The notes under the pieces: generated by a model | Seen by the model: the letters and a program-made list of their open reading frames with translations, nothing else | What the model was told of the DNA's origin: nothing | The model's database searches: none | Shown: positions 30,826 to 42,742 of the stretch, piece by piece | Layout: every line of letters begins with the position of its first letter | Numbering within the stretch: the stretch's first letter is position 1 | Program-made: the position numbers and the translations under genes | From: Puccinellia tenuiflora | Taxonomy: Eukaryota > Streptophyta > Magnoliopsida > Poales > Poaceae | Assembly (NCBI GenBank): GCA_012064385.1 | Contig: QRDG01000413.1 | Coordinates: 372,001 to 436,000, forward strand | Length of the DNA: 64,000 nucleotides | Direction: 5' to 3'

Positions 30826-33755
30826 TGGGGAACGGGTCACATGCTACTGTTCGTGGTGTTGGTACGGTCGATCTGAAGTTTACTTCGGGGAAGATCGTGC
30901 GACTGAAGAACGTTCATCATGTGCCCTCCATCAATAAGAATCTCGTCAGCGGTTCGCGTTTATGTCGAGATGGTTTTAAGTTGGTTTTCGAGTCCAATAA
31001 AGTTGTAATTTCCAAGTATGGACAATTTGTTGGTAAAGGTTATGAGTGCGGAGGCTTGTTCCGCTTATCTTTGTCAGATGTTTGCACTAAAGTTATTAAT
31101 CATGTTTGCCACGATAATGAATCTGATGTATGGCATTCACGACTTTGTCATATTAACTTTGGTTGCATGACGCGATTAGCAAATATGAGTTTAATTCCGA
31201 AATTTACTACTGTCAAAGGTTCCAAGTGTCAAGTGTGTGTTCAAGCTAAGCAACCTCGCAAGTCCCATAAGACTGCGGAGCCGAGAAACTTGATACCACT
31301 CGAGCTTATACATTCTGATCTTTGTGAGATGAATGGTGTGTTGACAAAAGGTGGAAAGAAATATTTCATGACACTTATTGATGACTCCACTAGATATTGT
31401 TATGTGTACCTTCTGAAATCAAAAGATGAGGCTTTAACTTACTTCAAAAACTATAAGGCCGAGGCAGAGAACCAACTTGATCATAAAATTAAACGGTTAA
31501 GGTCTGATCGTGGTGAAGAGTATTTTTCCAATGAATTTAATTCCTTTTGTGCGGAACATGGTATTATCCATGAGAGGACGCCTCCCTATTCACCTCAGTC
31601 AAATGGGGTGGCTGAAAGAAAGAACCGAACTCTATCTGATTTGGTTAATGCCATGTTAGACACTTCGGGTCTCTCCAAGGCATGGTGGGGGGAGGCACTA
31701 ATGACTGCGTGTCATGTCCTAAACCGAGTTCCCACAAAGAATAAAACCATTACTCCATTTGAGGAATGGGAAAGGAAAAGGCTGAAACTCTCTTACCTAC
31801 GTACTTGGGGTTGTTTGGCGAAAGTCAATGTACCAATACCAAAGAAGCGCAAGCTTGGACCCAAAACCGTAGATTGTGTTCTTCTGGGCTATGCTTTTAA
31901 TAGCATTGGTTATAGGTTTTTGATAGTAAAATCTGAGGTATCCGACATGCATGTTGGTACGATTATGGAGTCGAATGATGCGACTTTCTTTGAGAACATA
32001 TTTCCTATGAAGGATATGTCTAGCCCATCAAATCAGGAGATTCCTATTTCGTCTAGTCAGGATTTGGCTGAGATTCCTGTACCCACCATTCCGATAGAAC
32101 ACGTAGAGAATCCAGTAGAGGATGACATTGAAATTCCTGTAAGGAGTAAGAGACAGAGGACTGCAAAGTCCTTTGGTGATGATTTCATTGTGTACCTCGT
32201 GGATGACACACCCAGAACTATTTCAGAAGCTTATGCATCACTTGATGCTGACTACTGGAAGGAAGCTGTTCGTTGCGAGATGGATTCCATCATGGCTAAC
32301 GGAACCTGGGAGATCACTGATCGTCCTTATGGGTGCAAACCTGTAGGATGTAAGTGGGTGTTCAAGAAAAAGCTTAGGCCTGATGGTACAATTGAAAAGT
32401 ACAAGGCAAGGCTTGTGGCCAAGGGTTATACCCAGAAAGAAGGTGAAGACTTCTTTGATACTTACTCACCTGTGGCCAGATTGACCACTATACGAGTGCT
32501 AATTTCATTGGCTGCCTCGCACGGTCTTCTCGTTCATCAAATGGACGTTAAGACAGCTTTCCTTAATGGAGAGTTGGACGAGGAAATTTACATGGAGCAG
32601 CCAGATGGTTTCATAGTGCCCGGTCAGGAAGGCAAAGTGTGTAAGTTATTGAAGTCGCTATATGGCCTCAAGCAAGCTCCTAAGCAATGGCATGAGAAGT
32701 TTGAAAGGACTTTGACTGCTGAAGGCTTTGTTGTAAACGAAGCTGACAAGTGTGTGTACTATCGCCATGGTGGGGGCGAGGGAGTTATTCTTTGTCTATA
32801 TGTTGACGACATACTGATATTTGGAACCAATCTTGATTTAATCAAGGAGGTGAAGGATTTTTTATCTCGTTGTTTTGAGATGAAGGATCTAGGAGTAGCT
32901 GATGTTATCTTGAACATCAAGCTGTTGAGAGATGATAATGGTGGGATTACACTGCTTCAGTCTCACTATGTGGAAAAGGTCTTGAGTCGCTTCGGGTATA
33001 GTGACTGCAAGCCTTCTTCTACTCCATATGATCCTAGTGTGTTGCTTCGAAAGAATCGACGGATTGCTAGAGATCAACTGAGATATTCTCAGATTATAGG
33101 CTCGCTTATGTATTTGGCGAGTGCCACGAGGCCTGACATCTCTTTTGCTGTGAGCAAGTTGAGCCGGTTTGTTTCTAATCCGGGAGATGATCATTGGCAT
33201 GCGCTTGAGAGAGTTATGTGCTATTTAAAAGGCACTGCGAGCTGTGGAATTCACTACACCGGAAACCCGAGAGTTCTGGAAGGTTATAGTGATTCTAATT
33301 AGATATCTGATGCTGATGAGATTAAGGCCACTAGTGGTTATATTTTTACACTTGGTGGTGGCGCTGTTTCTTGGAAGTCTTGCAAGCAGACCATCTTAAC
33401 GAGGTCAACTATGGAAGCAGAACTCGCAGCATTAGACACAGCCACTGTTGAAGCAGAGTGGCTTCGTGAGCTTTTGATGCACTTGCCTGTGGTTGAAAAA
33501 CCAATACCCGCAATCCTAATGAACTGTGATAATCAAACTGTGATCGTCAAGGTGAACAGTTCTAAGGACAATATGAAGTCATCAAGGCATGTGAAGAGGA
33601 GATTGAAATCTGTCAGGAAATTGAAAAACTCCGGAGTTATTACGTTGGATTATATCCAAACAACCATGAACTTGGCAGATCCCTTCACAAAGGGTTTATC
33701 ACGTAATGTGATAGATAATGCATCGAGGGAGATGGGTTTGAGACCCACGGTATGA
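30819..33755 (+). pseudogene. Pol of copia element B, frame break and nonsense codon
   Basis: After a one-base shift at 30815-30825 the frame carries preintegrase DVWHSRLCHINFGC with CQVCVQAKQ, integrase (LIHSDLCEMNG, RSDRGEEY, SPQSNGVAERKN), RT (KWVFKKKLRPDGTI, MDVKTAFLNGEL, CLYVDDILIFG) and RNase H. A TAG at 33300-33302 interrupts the RNase H start (YSDSN-stop-ISDADEIKATSGY), where tryptophan is usual. The same frame then continues to a stop at 33753-33755 (REMGLRPTV). Element B therefore cannot make its own polyprotein. Confidence 0.92.
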
Positions 33756-34312
33756 GTTGTCCACAGTGGTAACCTACTCTATGTGATCGGAGATCCCGTG
33801 AATTAGAGCTGGGAGACAAGCTGTTGGTCAGCTTGGAGGAGAGTATATATCCCTATAGCAATTTTACCACTCCGTAAGGTGCAATACTCTCCTATTCTGT
33901 ATGGCAGGTTGATATTTATCTTAATGTGTTTTAAGTGGCTTATTTTAGCTGAGATGTTGTCCTGCAGAACATCTTTTGAAGAACACACCTATATGAGTCT
34001 GATTGTTAAACGTCGCAATCTATGAGAGTTGGGTGCTCTCTAGTAAACTCATGAAAGGCCCTGGAGTATGACGCATAAGCTCCAAACCGCGAGGAAGCCT
34101 CGCGGCAGCCTAGTATCGGTCTAGGCTTTGTATGAAGCTAGTGCGCAGAAAACTTGTAGTTCAAGGCATAGTCCACTATCCAAGTTGCAATCTAGTGCAA
34201 TATGAAGCTTTAAGTGGAAGTTCAACTTAACAGTCTCCACGACATACCGGTATATAAAACAATGTTCTGGAAACTTATTGAGGAGATGTGCCAATGAGAG
34301 TTTGTGGGGGAT
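33756..34312 (+). other. Untranslated 3' internal region of element B
   Basis: 557 bp between the pol stop and the 3' LTR without a coding frame, ending with the polypurine tract tttgtgggggat (34301-34312). Confidence 0.75.
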
Positions 34313-34538
34313 TGCTGGAATTTGGACCGCTTTGGCCTTTGGCCCATGGCCCATTATCAAATTCTGAAACTCACATGGCCCATCCCAAAAATCAGTGGCA
34401 ACACTAGTGTGGGACTAAAGTTTAGTCCCACATTGCTAGTTGGGCGAGAGTTGGAGTGGTTTATAAGAAGGGTTGTTCTAGTGCTTGTATGTGAGTGAGA
34501 ACAAGAGAGAGCCCTCGCGCACTCCTCCTCCTCCTCCT

Positions 34539-34569
<31 letters not shown>

Positions 34570-35308
34570 TCGTTCGTTCGTCACGACGCGCCGTGGGTTG
34601 TGGGATTGAGCCGAGCCGAGAGCCTATCTTTTGTTTTGCCGTTTGGAAAATTAATTCGCATTAATTATGAGTCATTAACGGACGCGTTACTCAGCCCGTT
34701 TTGCTTCCGGTCTCTCTGGATCGTGGCGGGCCCGACTCAGACGTGGGCTACGTCCCACGATCTTTCCAGCCGCACTACATAAGCGCCTGCACAACCCTAG
34801 CCGCTATAACTAGACGCATATGCGACTACCTCCTTCCAGTTCATTGCGCCGCCGCCATCGTCTTCCTCATCCCGTCCGTCGGCGTGCACCGACTGTCGGG
34901 ACAGTAGGCCTCCGGAACCCTGCCTCTCGTCAACCTGTACGGGTAAGGGGCAATCAGGTTTTTGGGGAGCGCTCCGGCGCGACTACTGGCATCACGACGT
35001 CGTCATCGGACGACGAGTTTCTCCACACCGACAACTTCTTCCCGGATCTCAGCGACTTCTTCAGCAACCTCAACATGGGCGACAACGTCAACACCAACTC
35101 CAGCGGTTCTGCTCCCGCTGTTCAGTACGTGTTCCTGTCCGTTCTATATGATATGTTTATTCAATTCGTTTATCTAGCGGTTGTAATAGATTGGATCGGT
35201 TCATCTGTTAGATTATTGGTTTGCATGTTTAGTCTACTTGCTACCGCCTTGATTTACATGATAATATTTCGGATTAAATCATATGATAAATTGCTAATAT
35301 ATTCAACA
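34313..35308 (+). repeat. 3' LTR of copia element B
   Basis: 996 bp. Compared with the 5' LTR it has a CGTT microsatellite of about eight to nine units (34546-34580), where the 5' LTR has a longer CTC run and GTCGTC. Palindrome tgggactaaag-tttagtccca is perfect here. Confidence 0.95.
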
Positions 35309-36086
35309 GAAATCCTAACAATTGATATCAGAGCGAGTTCGAAGACTAAGCCATGCTTGCCCTAGGGAGGCAACCTGTACTAGCGCCTCGGGGCGGGCGA
35401 CCTTCGCTCGGCGGAGCGGCCAGGTGGAGACGACGAGCACGCCGTCGTAGGCAAAGCGGGGGCGATTGTTGTTCGGCGGAGTGACATGGAGGAGACGGCG
35501 CGGGCTACTTGGAACTGTAACTTTTTTTTACAGAATTTCCATTTCCAGCAGGCTTCAAAGGATCGGTGACTTTCGACGTAATCTTTAGAAAGCATAGAGT
35601 ATCTTATTTCAAATAACTGTATTTAGCATCGGCCACCAAAAAGGGAATTAAGATTATATAGGAAACATACGCCCAATTCTAAAGCTCTTAGTTAGACTTT
35701 GGAGCAGTATAAGCTAGAACTCCTCACTGTTGATTAAAAAATGCCACAGATAAACCCAAAAAAAATGGCTACAAAGCTTCCTAAACTACAAACATATTAC
35801 ATACCTAGAAGCTAGAAATCTGAAGCTGTCAGAATCTGTTTACGTAAGTATATGGTCGTGTCTGTACCACAAGTACAAAATGAACCCCACGTTGGCTTCT
35901 AGATCTGCAAAAGTTGGAACCCAGGGCATTTTGGATGCGCATGTGGCATGTCTCCAATTATTAACTTAACATTGTCATATTCGAGTTGACTTTGGTATGA
36001 AAAATTAGCAAAACCCAAATCAGAAAGACATCGAGCGGAAGCAACATCATTACTGATCGATCGATCGCGGGCTCGTGTTGCTAGTA
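35309..36086 (+). promoter_or_regulatory. Upstream region of GDSL copy B, right part
   Basis: Continues the duplicated block after copia element B (gaaatcctaaca, then attgatatcagagcg). Matches 16381-17166. Insertion of element B moved about 370 bp of the former upstream region 6.5 kb away, so 777 bp of original sequence remain next to the gene. Confidence 0.6.
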
Positions 36087-37504
36087 ATGGCGCCATCTTC
36101 CCGTCTCCTCCTAGGGGCCCTTCTCCTCGCCGCCGTCGCCGGGGGCAGTGGCACCTACTACGGCCCGCCGCGGAGGCGCTACGGCCGGGTCTTCAGCTTC
36201 GGCGACTCGCTCACCGACACCGGGAACTCGGCCATCCTCCCGGCCACCGCCGGGGGGCCCTTCACCAACCTGCCTTACGGGCAAACCCACTTCAAACGCC
36301 CCAGTGGCCGGGCTTCCGACGGCCGCATCGTCATCGACTTCATCGGTATGAAGAACCGCTCAGCAAGCTAACGATCATTAGTGTTCTAGTTCAGATTTGG
36401 CATGCGTTGACCTGAATTTGTTGATGAAACAAGCTCACGATTAATGTTTTGTGGTTGTGGACATATACAGTGGAGTCGCTGAGGTTGCCGCAGCCAACGC
36501 CGTACCTCGCCGGCAGCACCGCGGACGACTTCCGGCACGGCGTGAACTTCGCGGTGGGCGGCGCGACGGCGCTTGACCCTGCTTTCCTACAGAGCAGAGG
36601 GATAACGTCGTTCGTGCCGGTTTCTCTCAGCAACCAGACGACCTGGTTCAACGGTGTCTTGCAGCTTCTTGCATCCACACGCAACGGTAAGTATACTACT
36701 GTACTGTCCAATCTACAGCATGATTCATGACAATTGACAAGTGCCGACAAATCTCGATCAACTAGCTGATTAGGAGAGAATCGTATATATTATTACAGAG
36801 CGGCGCAAGATCATGGCGAGCTCTCTCTTCTACTTCGGCGAGATCGGATTCAACGAGTACTCCTTCGCGCTACTGAGCAACGACACGACGGGCCTCGCCG
36901 AGAGTTTGGTGCCGGACATCATCGGCGTCATCCGTTCCGCCATGATCGTAAGTACTTACTGCCGGTCGGTAAACTCAGATCACCGGCCACCGTCGACTGA
37001 TAGTATGTTTCATATCTTCTTCGACGGATGCAGGACGTGATCGGTGCTGGCGCGAGGACGGTGGTGGTGGCGGGGATGATACCGATGGGCTGCGTGCCGG
37101 AGCTGCTCGCCCTGTTACCCAGCGACGCGGCCGGCTACTACGATCGGAAGTCCGGCTGCATCGCGCGGTTCAACACCCTCGCCCAGCTGCACAACCGCGC
37201 GCTGAAACGGATGCTCCGCCGACTCCGGCGAGCCAACCCCCGCACGTCGATCCACTACGGCGATCTGTACAACCCCATCACCGCAATCGTCTCCAAGCCC
37301 AGAAAATACGGGTTCTCCGGCATGCCCTTGGCAGCGTGCTGCGGCGGCGGCGGCGGCCCGTACAATTTCAACTTCACCTTCTTCTGCGGCACGCCGCTGG
37401 GAAGTGCATGCGCCAACCCGTTGCGGTCCGTTTCGTGGGACGGGATCCATTACACGGAGGCTGCCAACAGGTTCTTTGCCCACTCCGTGTTAAGGGGACT
37501 GTAA
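36087..37504 (+). CDS. GDSL esterase/lipase, intact (364 aa)
   Basis: Secreted SGNH-fold hydrolases cleave ester bonds of lipids, cutin precursors or other acyl esters; the substrate here is unknown. Exons 36087-36345, 36471-36686, 36799-36947 and 37034-37504 join in phase across consensus GT-AG sites. A signal peptide (SRLLLGALLLAAVAGG) is followed by block I FSFGDSLTDTGNS (nucleophile Ser), VNFAVGGATA, the GEIGFNEY region (block III, Asn), GMIPMGCVPELL, CCGGGGGPYNFN, and block V SVSWDGIHYTEAANR with catalytic Asp and His. Length fits the plant family (350-390 aa). All key residues are present, so it may be functional. Exon 1 differs from pseudogene copy A by only two amino acids. Confidence 0.93.
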
Positions 37505-37904
37505 TGTAAGCGTCACAACGACCAAATGTTTAGATTCAAATTTCAAAGAGTAGTACACAGTAACAAGGGGCTGCGTTATTACACCTCAACGGATGGCTGT
37601 TTGGAAACATGCATGGCTTCCTCAAAACCACAAAACTTATAATCAAGATATCCAGGGTTGCAGAGAAACATCTTGAGTTGCTGGTGTTGAAGAAAGTCAT
37701 TATAATTCTTCCCATTAAAAATCCATGTATTCTGAGAATTAAATGGGCCTGCCATTTCTTTTTTATAAGAGGAATGAGAATACGGCCTATGCATCAATAG
37801 AATCATGTAAAAAAACAATAAAATCTCTGGTTTTTATGGTTAGTTTTCTTTTGACATGTTATGGTTAGCTGTTAGGTTTCATCAGTTAGTAAAATACCTA
37901 ACTG
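37505..37904 (+). other. 3' region of GDSL gene
   Basis: AT-rich sequence with AATAAAA-like signals (near 37817). No further gene seen; the LINE target duplication follows at 37905. Confidence 0.4.
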
Positions 37905-37918
37905 AAAGGCCCTCGGTT

Positions 37919-39430
37919 CGTGCTCCTGCGCTCGCTCCCCGTGGGCGACGCAGGGGCGACTCCCACACGCTCGCGCTCCAGCCCCGCCCTCGCTTCCCCG
38001 CTCCTCCGCCGCCGCCGGCGGAGGTCGTCAGGCGAAGCCCGGGCGGTGCCGGCAGCGGCGGGCCTCCTCTACCCGCGCGCGCGGCAGGCTGCACGGGGCA
38101 GCGCTGGCCGGTGGCGGTGCCCTGCTGCGTTTCAAGGTCGGACCGGCGGCGTGCGGTTTGGCGCGGCAGCGGTGTTCCTCGGAGTTGGCGGCGGTGAGGC
38201 AGCTACGTCGGGCACAGGGACGTCGGCGGCAGAGGTAGGCCACGGCTGCGGGTTCGTGCGGCCCAGATCTAGGCCCGTTTGGGCCCGATCTGGGTTTGTC
38301 GGCCCTGGTCATGCGAGGTCTCGGGCAGGGGCGCCCGGGAGCCTACTTCTCTGACCTTGCGGTCGGGGTGCCGGAGTTTGGCCAGGGACTATTTCCGGTG
38401 ACTGTCGGGTAGATCCGTCTTGGTTCTGCGAGTGGCGACGGGCGGCTGCTCGTTTCTCCTACTCCTGCTTCCTGTGTGCAGGATGAATCCGGGCCAGGGG
38501 GCTTGGTTCTAGCACCGACCTCTTCCGTTCATCCGGGACTCATTGCGTGGTGTCGGAGGCAGTGCGGGTCCGAGCCTGTGGACACCGGGGCGGCGGCCCC
38601 GGACGGTGGGAACCACGTTGGTTGACGGGCGTGCCGGTGGTTCTGGTGCTGGCCGGTGACCACAGTCGTGAGGACGACGTGGTGACTGGCGAGTGACATT
38701 CCGTGGCAGTGGTGTGGGTGTCGTTTCATTGACGTGCCATGCCTTGTGTGAGAGGTAGAGAGATTATGCCGAGGGGAAACTCTCGCCCGGGTCTTCCTGG
38801 GTCGCGGCGGCGACGTCCACGGACGTCGTCTCCTTTTTGAAGGCGTCGTTGCGGCTTCTCTTGATCCTCCTACGAGCTCCGGATGATAATCCAAAATCCT
38901 CGGATTGGGCGGTGGCGTCACGTTGGCGTCGTTCTCTTCTTGAAGACGCCGCCTTGGAGCACACGGATGGTTGCTTCCCGGAGGTTGGGAGGTGTTGGCT
39001 GCGGTGGCAGCCTCTCGTCGAGCTCTCTCTGGCAAGGTCACATCGGCGTTTCTTGTTTGGAGCTACTTGGTGCCTGTCTACAGCTTCTGTAGTCAGTGGC
39101 AGTGTTCGTTGGTGCTCACCTATAATCTCCTCGGCGTCCCTCTTCGAGGCCTCCCTGTTGAGCCTGTCCGCAGTTTTGTGGTCAGTGGCAGCGATCGTCT
39201 GTGATCATCTGTAATCTCCTTGGCGTCCTTCTTTGAGGCCTCCCTGTTGAGCCTGTCTACCTGTGTGGACGGTGGCGGTGGTCTTCGGCTTTTACCTGTA
39301 ATCGCCTAGTAGTTTTGTTCCTTGTGTGTGTGCAGGGTTGTGTTGTATGCTGGGTTCAGCACTTTGTATCTTATTCGCCGTTTGGCGTTATTAATTTAAC
39401 GCCGGGCCTTTTCGGCCTTTTATCTAAAAA
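37919..39430 (+). mobile_element. LINE copy with target duplication (1.5 kb)
   Basis: A 14-bp direct repeat aaaggccctcggtt flanks it (37905-37918, 39431-39444). It ends ggccttttcggcctttt then atctaaaaaaaa, a typical grass LINE tail. The body is GC-rich, with no reverse-transcriptase motif, so it is a 5'-truncated or non-autonomous copy. The exact edge within the A-run is uncertain. Confidence 0.85.
39070..39265 (+). repeat. ~92-bp tandem repeat inside LINE copy
   Basis: tctcc(t)tggcgtcc-tctt-gaggcctccctgttgagcctgtc and gtcagtggcag recur about 92 bp apart in two and a half units. Confidence 0.7.
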
Positions 39431-39444
39431 AAAGGCCCTCGGTT

Positions 39445-39736
39445 TGTTCGGTTTAACCGACTAGCCGAATAGCCTAGTCGAGAAGAGAATTTCGTGCAAC
39501 AGGCTCAGCCCAACTTCGCACAAACGTTTTATATAAACAATGTGATGCAAACAGAACACCGAATATTGTCTACCGTACTGGTTTGAGCGTGGAGTTCTCT
39601 GTTTTCTATGCACATGATGTTAGTTCAACTTCTCATAATGTTCTAAATTTTATTCTGCCGAATTTATTTTTTCTCACTCGTGCAACACTTTCAGTGTGTC
39701 ATACAATATAATACTGAAATATATGGCCATAAAAGG
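39445..39736. other. Spacer, nothing recognised
   Basis: AT-rich, no frames or terminal repeats. Confidence 0.35.
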
Positions 39737-39738
39737 TA

Positions 39739-40529
39739 CCCCTTCGCAAGGTTTTGGTAACCGAGCGGTAAATCCGGTTACCGCCCGGTAACCGCAAATC
39801 CCGACCACCCCCGATAAATAGGCATCCCGAGCAAAAAATCCCAAATTTGTTTGAAAATTTTGAATTTAGATGCTCGAAGTTACATATAAAGTGCGCATCT
39901 CTCATATGACATGTAATGCACACTGGTACATTTGTTGCGCTGTGTGGTCACTCCCTAGAGAATTCAGGATCGAGTCCTTGGTTTATTCTTTTTGGTTTTT
40001 GAGAATTAGATGTGTTCCAGATCCTATCATTTCAAAATACTACACAATAACGCAAAAAAAATGAGATTGGGCTCGAACTCACGACCTCAAATGTCAGAAA
40101 AACAAACCGTTGTGTCTGTACAACCTAGACTATAATCAACTCTGTGTCAAAATACAGTTTTAATTATTACTTGGTTCCGAGAAAATCTGAGGAATTTAAA
40201 TTCAAAATTTACAATTTGAATTTGTCCGGTGACCGCTCGAGATTTCTCGGTAACCGCGATAAACGGAAATCCCGAGCCCCCTCGATAAAATTTGACAATT
40301 CGGTATCCAAAACCTTGCCCCTTCGTTCCAAATTTTTATGTTGGTCTTTCATGCTTGACTTTAACCAATAATATATACTAAATGGACTAAGAATGTATAA
40401 ATGGTACCGTTGGATTCTTCTTACAAAATTCTTTCATTCCATCTATAATTATATTAATTTTGTGGACATATTATATTCATCGTTAACCAGTGAAATTTAA
40501 GGACATCTTACATTTTGGGATGGAGAGAG
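39739..40529. mobile_element. Stowaway MITE interrupted by hAT MITE
   Basis: The left end ccccttcgttccaaattttt and the inverse of the right end (ctctctccatcccaaaatgt) are degenerate Stowaway termini, with TA at 39737-39738 and 40530-40531. The ~210-bp MITE is split eight bases from its left end by the hAT MITE at 39747-40317. Confidence 0.65.
39747..40317. mobile_element. hAT MITE (571 bp), complete
   Basis: Terminal repeats CAAGGTTTTGG at both ends are followed inside by similar ggtaaccg/cgggat blocks. A perfect 8-bp target duplication CCCCTTCG lies at 39739-39746 and 40318-40325, diagnostic of hAT. No transposase. It contains two Pol III B-box-like sequences in opposite orientation: ggatcgagtcc (39967-39977), and agttcgagccc read on the minus strand near 40070. 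Confidence 0.9.
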
Positions 40530-40531
40530 TA

Positions 40532-40964
40532 AATGTTATTCAAGAATTCGCATCAACTTTGGTTTTTACCGAAATTAAATCTGTATTACCAAAGCCAAAC
40601 CGTATTTTCGTATGAAATCATATTTACCGAAGTGTAAAAACCGTGTACACTGAAAAAAGTATAAAACAAATTGAATTAAATACATTAACTGAACTCGCAA
40701 CCCATATAGATGCACGCAACTTTTTTATTACGAAGTTTTAAAAGTGTGATTATTAAAATTCAATGATCACATAAGGTTGAGAGAAATATCAACCATCATA
40801 ATAAAAAACATCACAACACGACTATCCATTCTGAAGACTCCTAATATGCCGCCAAGTAACCTGGTTGTAGAAATCCTTATCGGCTGTAAGCAGCCGCTCA
40901 CTCAGTTGTAGGTTCCCGCCGATCCTATGGGAGGAGGAAAAGTCATAACTAGATCAGCAGAAAT
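40532..40964. other. Spacer, nothing recognised
   Basis: AT-rich with no supported feature. Confidence 0.35.
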
Positions 40965-41136
40965 GCTAGAGTTACGGACGGATGGCTTACGGGCAAACGC
41001 TTACGGGCGGACGTGGAGACGTACGATTCGTTCCCTCACCCTCACGCCCCCATGACTTTCACTGGCGGGCCCACACTCTGAATTTTCCCATCTAATCCCG
41101 TAAGAATGGTCCGTAGGTTCTTTCCGTAACTGTAGC
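40965..41136. mobile_element. Small MITE candidate (172 bp)
   Basis: gctagagttacgga at the left end and its near-exact inverse tccgtaactgtagc at the right end (one mismatch in 14), with inner cttacggg/cccgtaag also paired. Flanks agatcagcag and cagatcag are similar, but a clean target duplication is not evident. Confidence 0.6.
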
Positions 41137-41240
41137 AGATCAGTGCGTAGCCAGATGGATACCTGGAACCACTTGTAGATCTCGTTATATTTTTTTATTT
41201 CGACACGTCCAAATGGACCAACTGTAAGGTGAAACGTCAA

Positions 41241-41870
41241 TGTGTATTTTTCTTATCAACTCCATTTAACCAATTCAAACATATTTGTGATATTGGTTGG
41301 AGGTGGAATATTCAAAGTAACATAGACAATATGCCAAATAATTCTGCAAAACCGGCAAGACATAAGCAAATGTTTAATGGCCCCCTCTGAGTCACAGAAG
41401 AAACAACTTTTACATCCTTGCCAATTTCGTTTCGCTAGCTTATCCTTTATGAGCAAGACCTTACAGTTTGGAAAACCACATTCTTTTTTAGAGTAATTTT
41501 CAACATTCACAAGTATTTATGTAGGAATCTAGTATGGTCATGCATAAGGTTAACATACATAGACTTGATGGCAAATAAACTTATACTTGTTACCTTATAA
41601 ACAAAAGTGTCTACCTCATCAGATGCACTACCATTAATATTTTGGCACAAGCTAAATCATCTAGTCCACTTATTGCCATAGTTTCAGTGGAACATGCGAA
41701 AGAACATCAGCGGCATAAACTTCATTCCATTGCATTAGGGATGTAATAAACTGGCACAAAATGGAGGTCTCTCATGAGTTTACCATTTTCAGCCATCTAA
41801 TCGCCCTACCTGAAATTCGACTCCCATGGTTAATTGGGCCCAGTAAATCTCTAAGGGCCATCTACAACCT
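41241..41870 (-). pseudogene. LINE reverse-transcriptase zinc-binding remnant
   Basis: Minus strand, broken by frameshifts: SDEVDTFVYKVTS, SLFAIKSMYVNLM, then CKVLLIKDKLAKRNWQGC with SCFFCDSEGAIKHLLMSC and IPPPTNITNMFELV. This is the zf-RVT domain found at the end of grass L1-type LINE polymerases. No intact RT domain upstream. Confidence 0.85.
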
Positions 41871-42169
41871 TCCTTCTTGAACTGAGAGTACGGAGAGAAA
41901 TTGCGCAATTCCTATTGAACGCTCGGTGTGCCCGTTAACGGCGCAACGCGTACCCCTTCATCGCTAGTTTCTGCTAAGTGGGGCGGCCTAGTAAACTCTG
42001 TGGTTAACTGGTTTATTTTCGGTTTTGGGAACTTTCTAGAACCTTCTACTCTGGTTTCATTGGTTTACGGTTTTTCTGTTTTTGGTTGGGTTTCTTTATT
42101 GTTGTCGGTTTTCTTTTTCTGTCTCCGTTTTTTTTCTATTTTTTCTTTTTTTCCACACTTTTATGATTT

Positions 42170-42670
42170 TAAAAAATGTTCAAATTCAAAATAAATTCAA
42201 TTTTCAAAGTGGTTCAGATTGGAAAACTTCTAGATTCTAAAATGGTTCAAATTAAAAAATGGTCCACATATTTGAAAAAGGTTTGGATTTGAAAAACGTT
42301 TGAATTTACAAAATGTTCACGTTTTGAAAATGGTTCAGATTTGAAAATGGTTCGGATTTGAAAAATGTTCATATTTTGGTTCATGTTTTGAAAATTGTTC
42401 AGATTTTGGTTCGAAATTATAAAATGGCCATGTTTTGAGAATGTTTCAGATTTGAAAAAGGTTCAAGTTTGAAAAAATTAAATTTTGAAAGTGGTTCAGA
42501 TTTTAAAATCTTTTAAATTTGAAAATGGTTAAGATTTGTAAATGGTTCAGACTTTAGAATGGTTCAAATTCAAAAGATATCAAATTTTGAAATTGATTCA
42601 GATTTGAAAATATTTCACGTTTGTAAAATTGTTCAGATTTGAAAATTGTTCGAAATCTGGGTACATTTTT
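42170..42670. repeat. AT-rich irregular repeats (GGTTCAGATTTGAAAAT)
   Basis: About 25 degenerate copies of ggttcagatttgaaaat-like units with irregular 17-22 bp spacing; no coding content. Confidence 0.7.
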
Positions 42671-42742
42671 TGATGTCCCAAATTTTCTCACAACTAAAGA
42701 AAACCGGACTTCTTCGGGTGAATTAACAGAGAAAACTGGTAC

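Larger units (their letters stand above)
28819..35308 (+). mobile_element. Ty1/copia element B (6.5 kb)
   Basis: LTRs 28819-29793 and 34313-35308 start TGCTGGAATT and end TATTCAACA. The target duplication GAAAT lies at 28814-28818 and 35309-35313, and copy A of the GDSL block (16381) is the undisturbed target. About eight substitutions, a few indels and a microsatellite difference separate the LTRs. Gag, protease, integrase, RT and RNase H follow in copia order, and a polypurine tract (tttgtgggggat) precedes the 3' LTR. No tRNA-Met-type primer site follows the 5' LTR. Gag seems to begin in the LTR and be spliced. Pol has a frame break and a nonsense codon. Confidence 0.95.

Noticed and set aside
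40060..40110. A minus-strand tRNA gene (ggctcgaactcacgacct)
   Set aside because: Only a B-box/T-arm resemblance inside a hAT MITE; stems do not pair.
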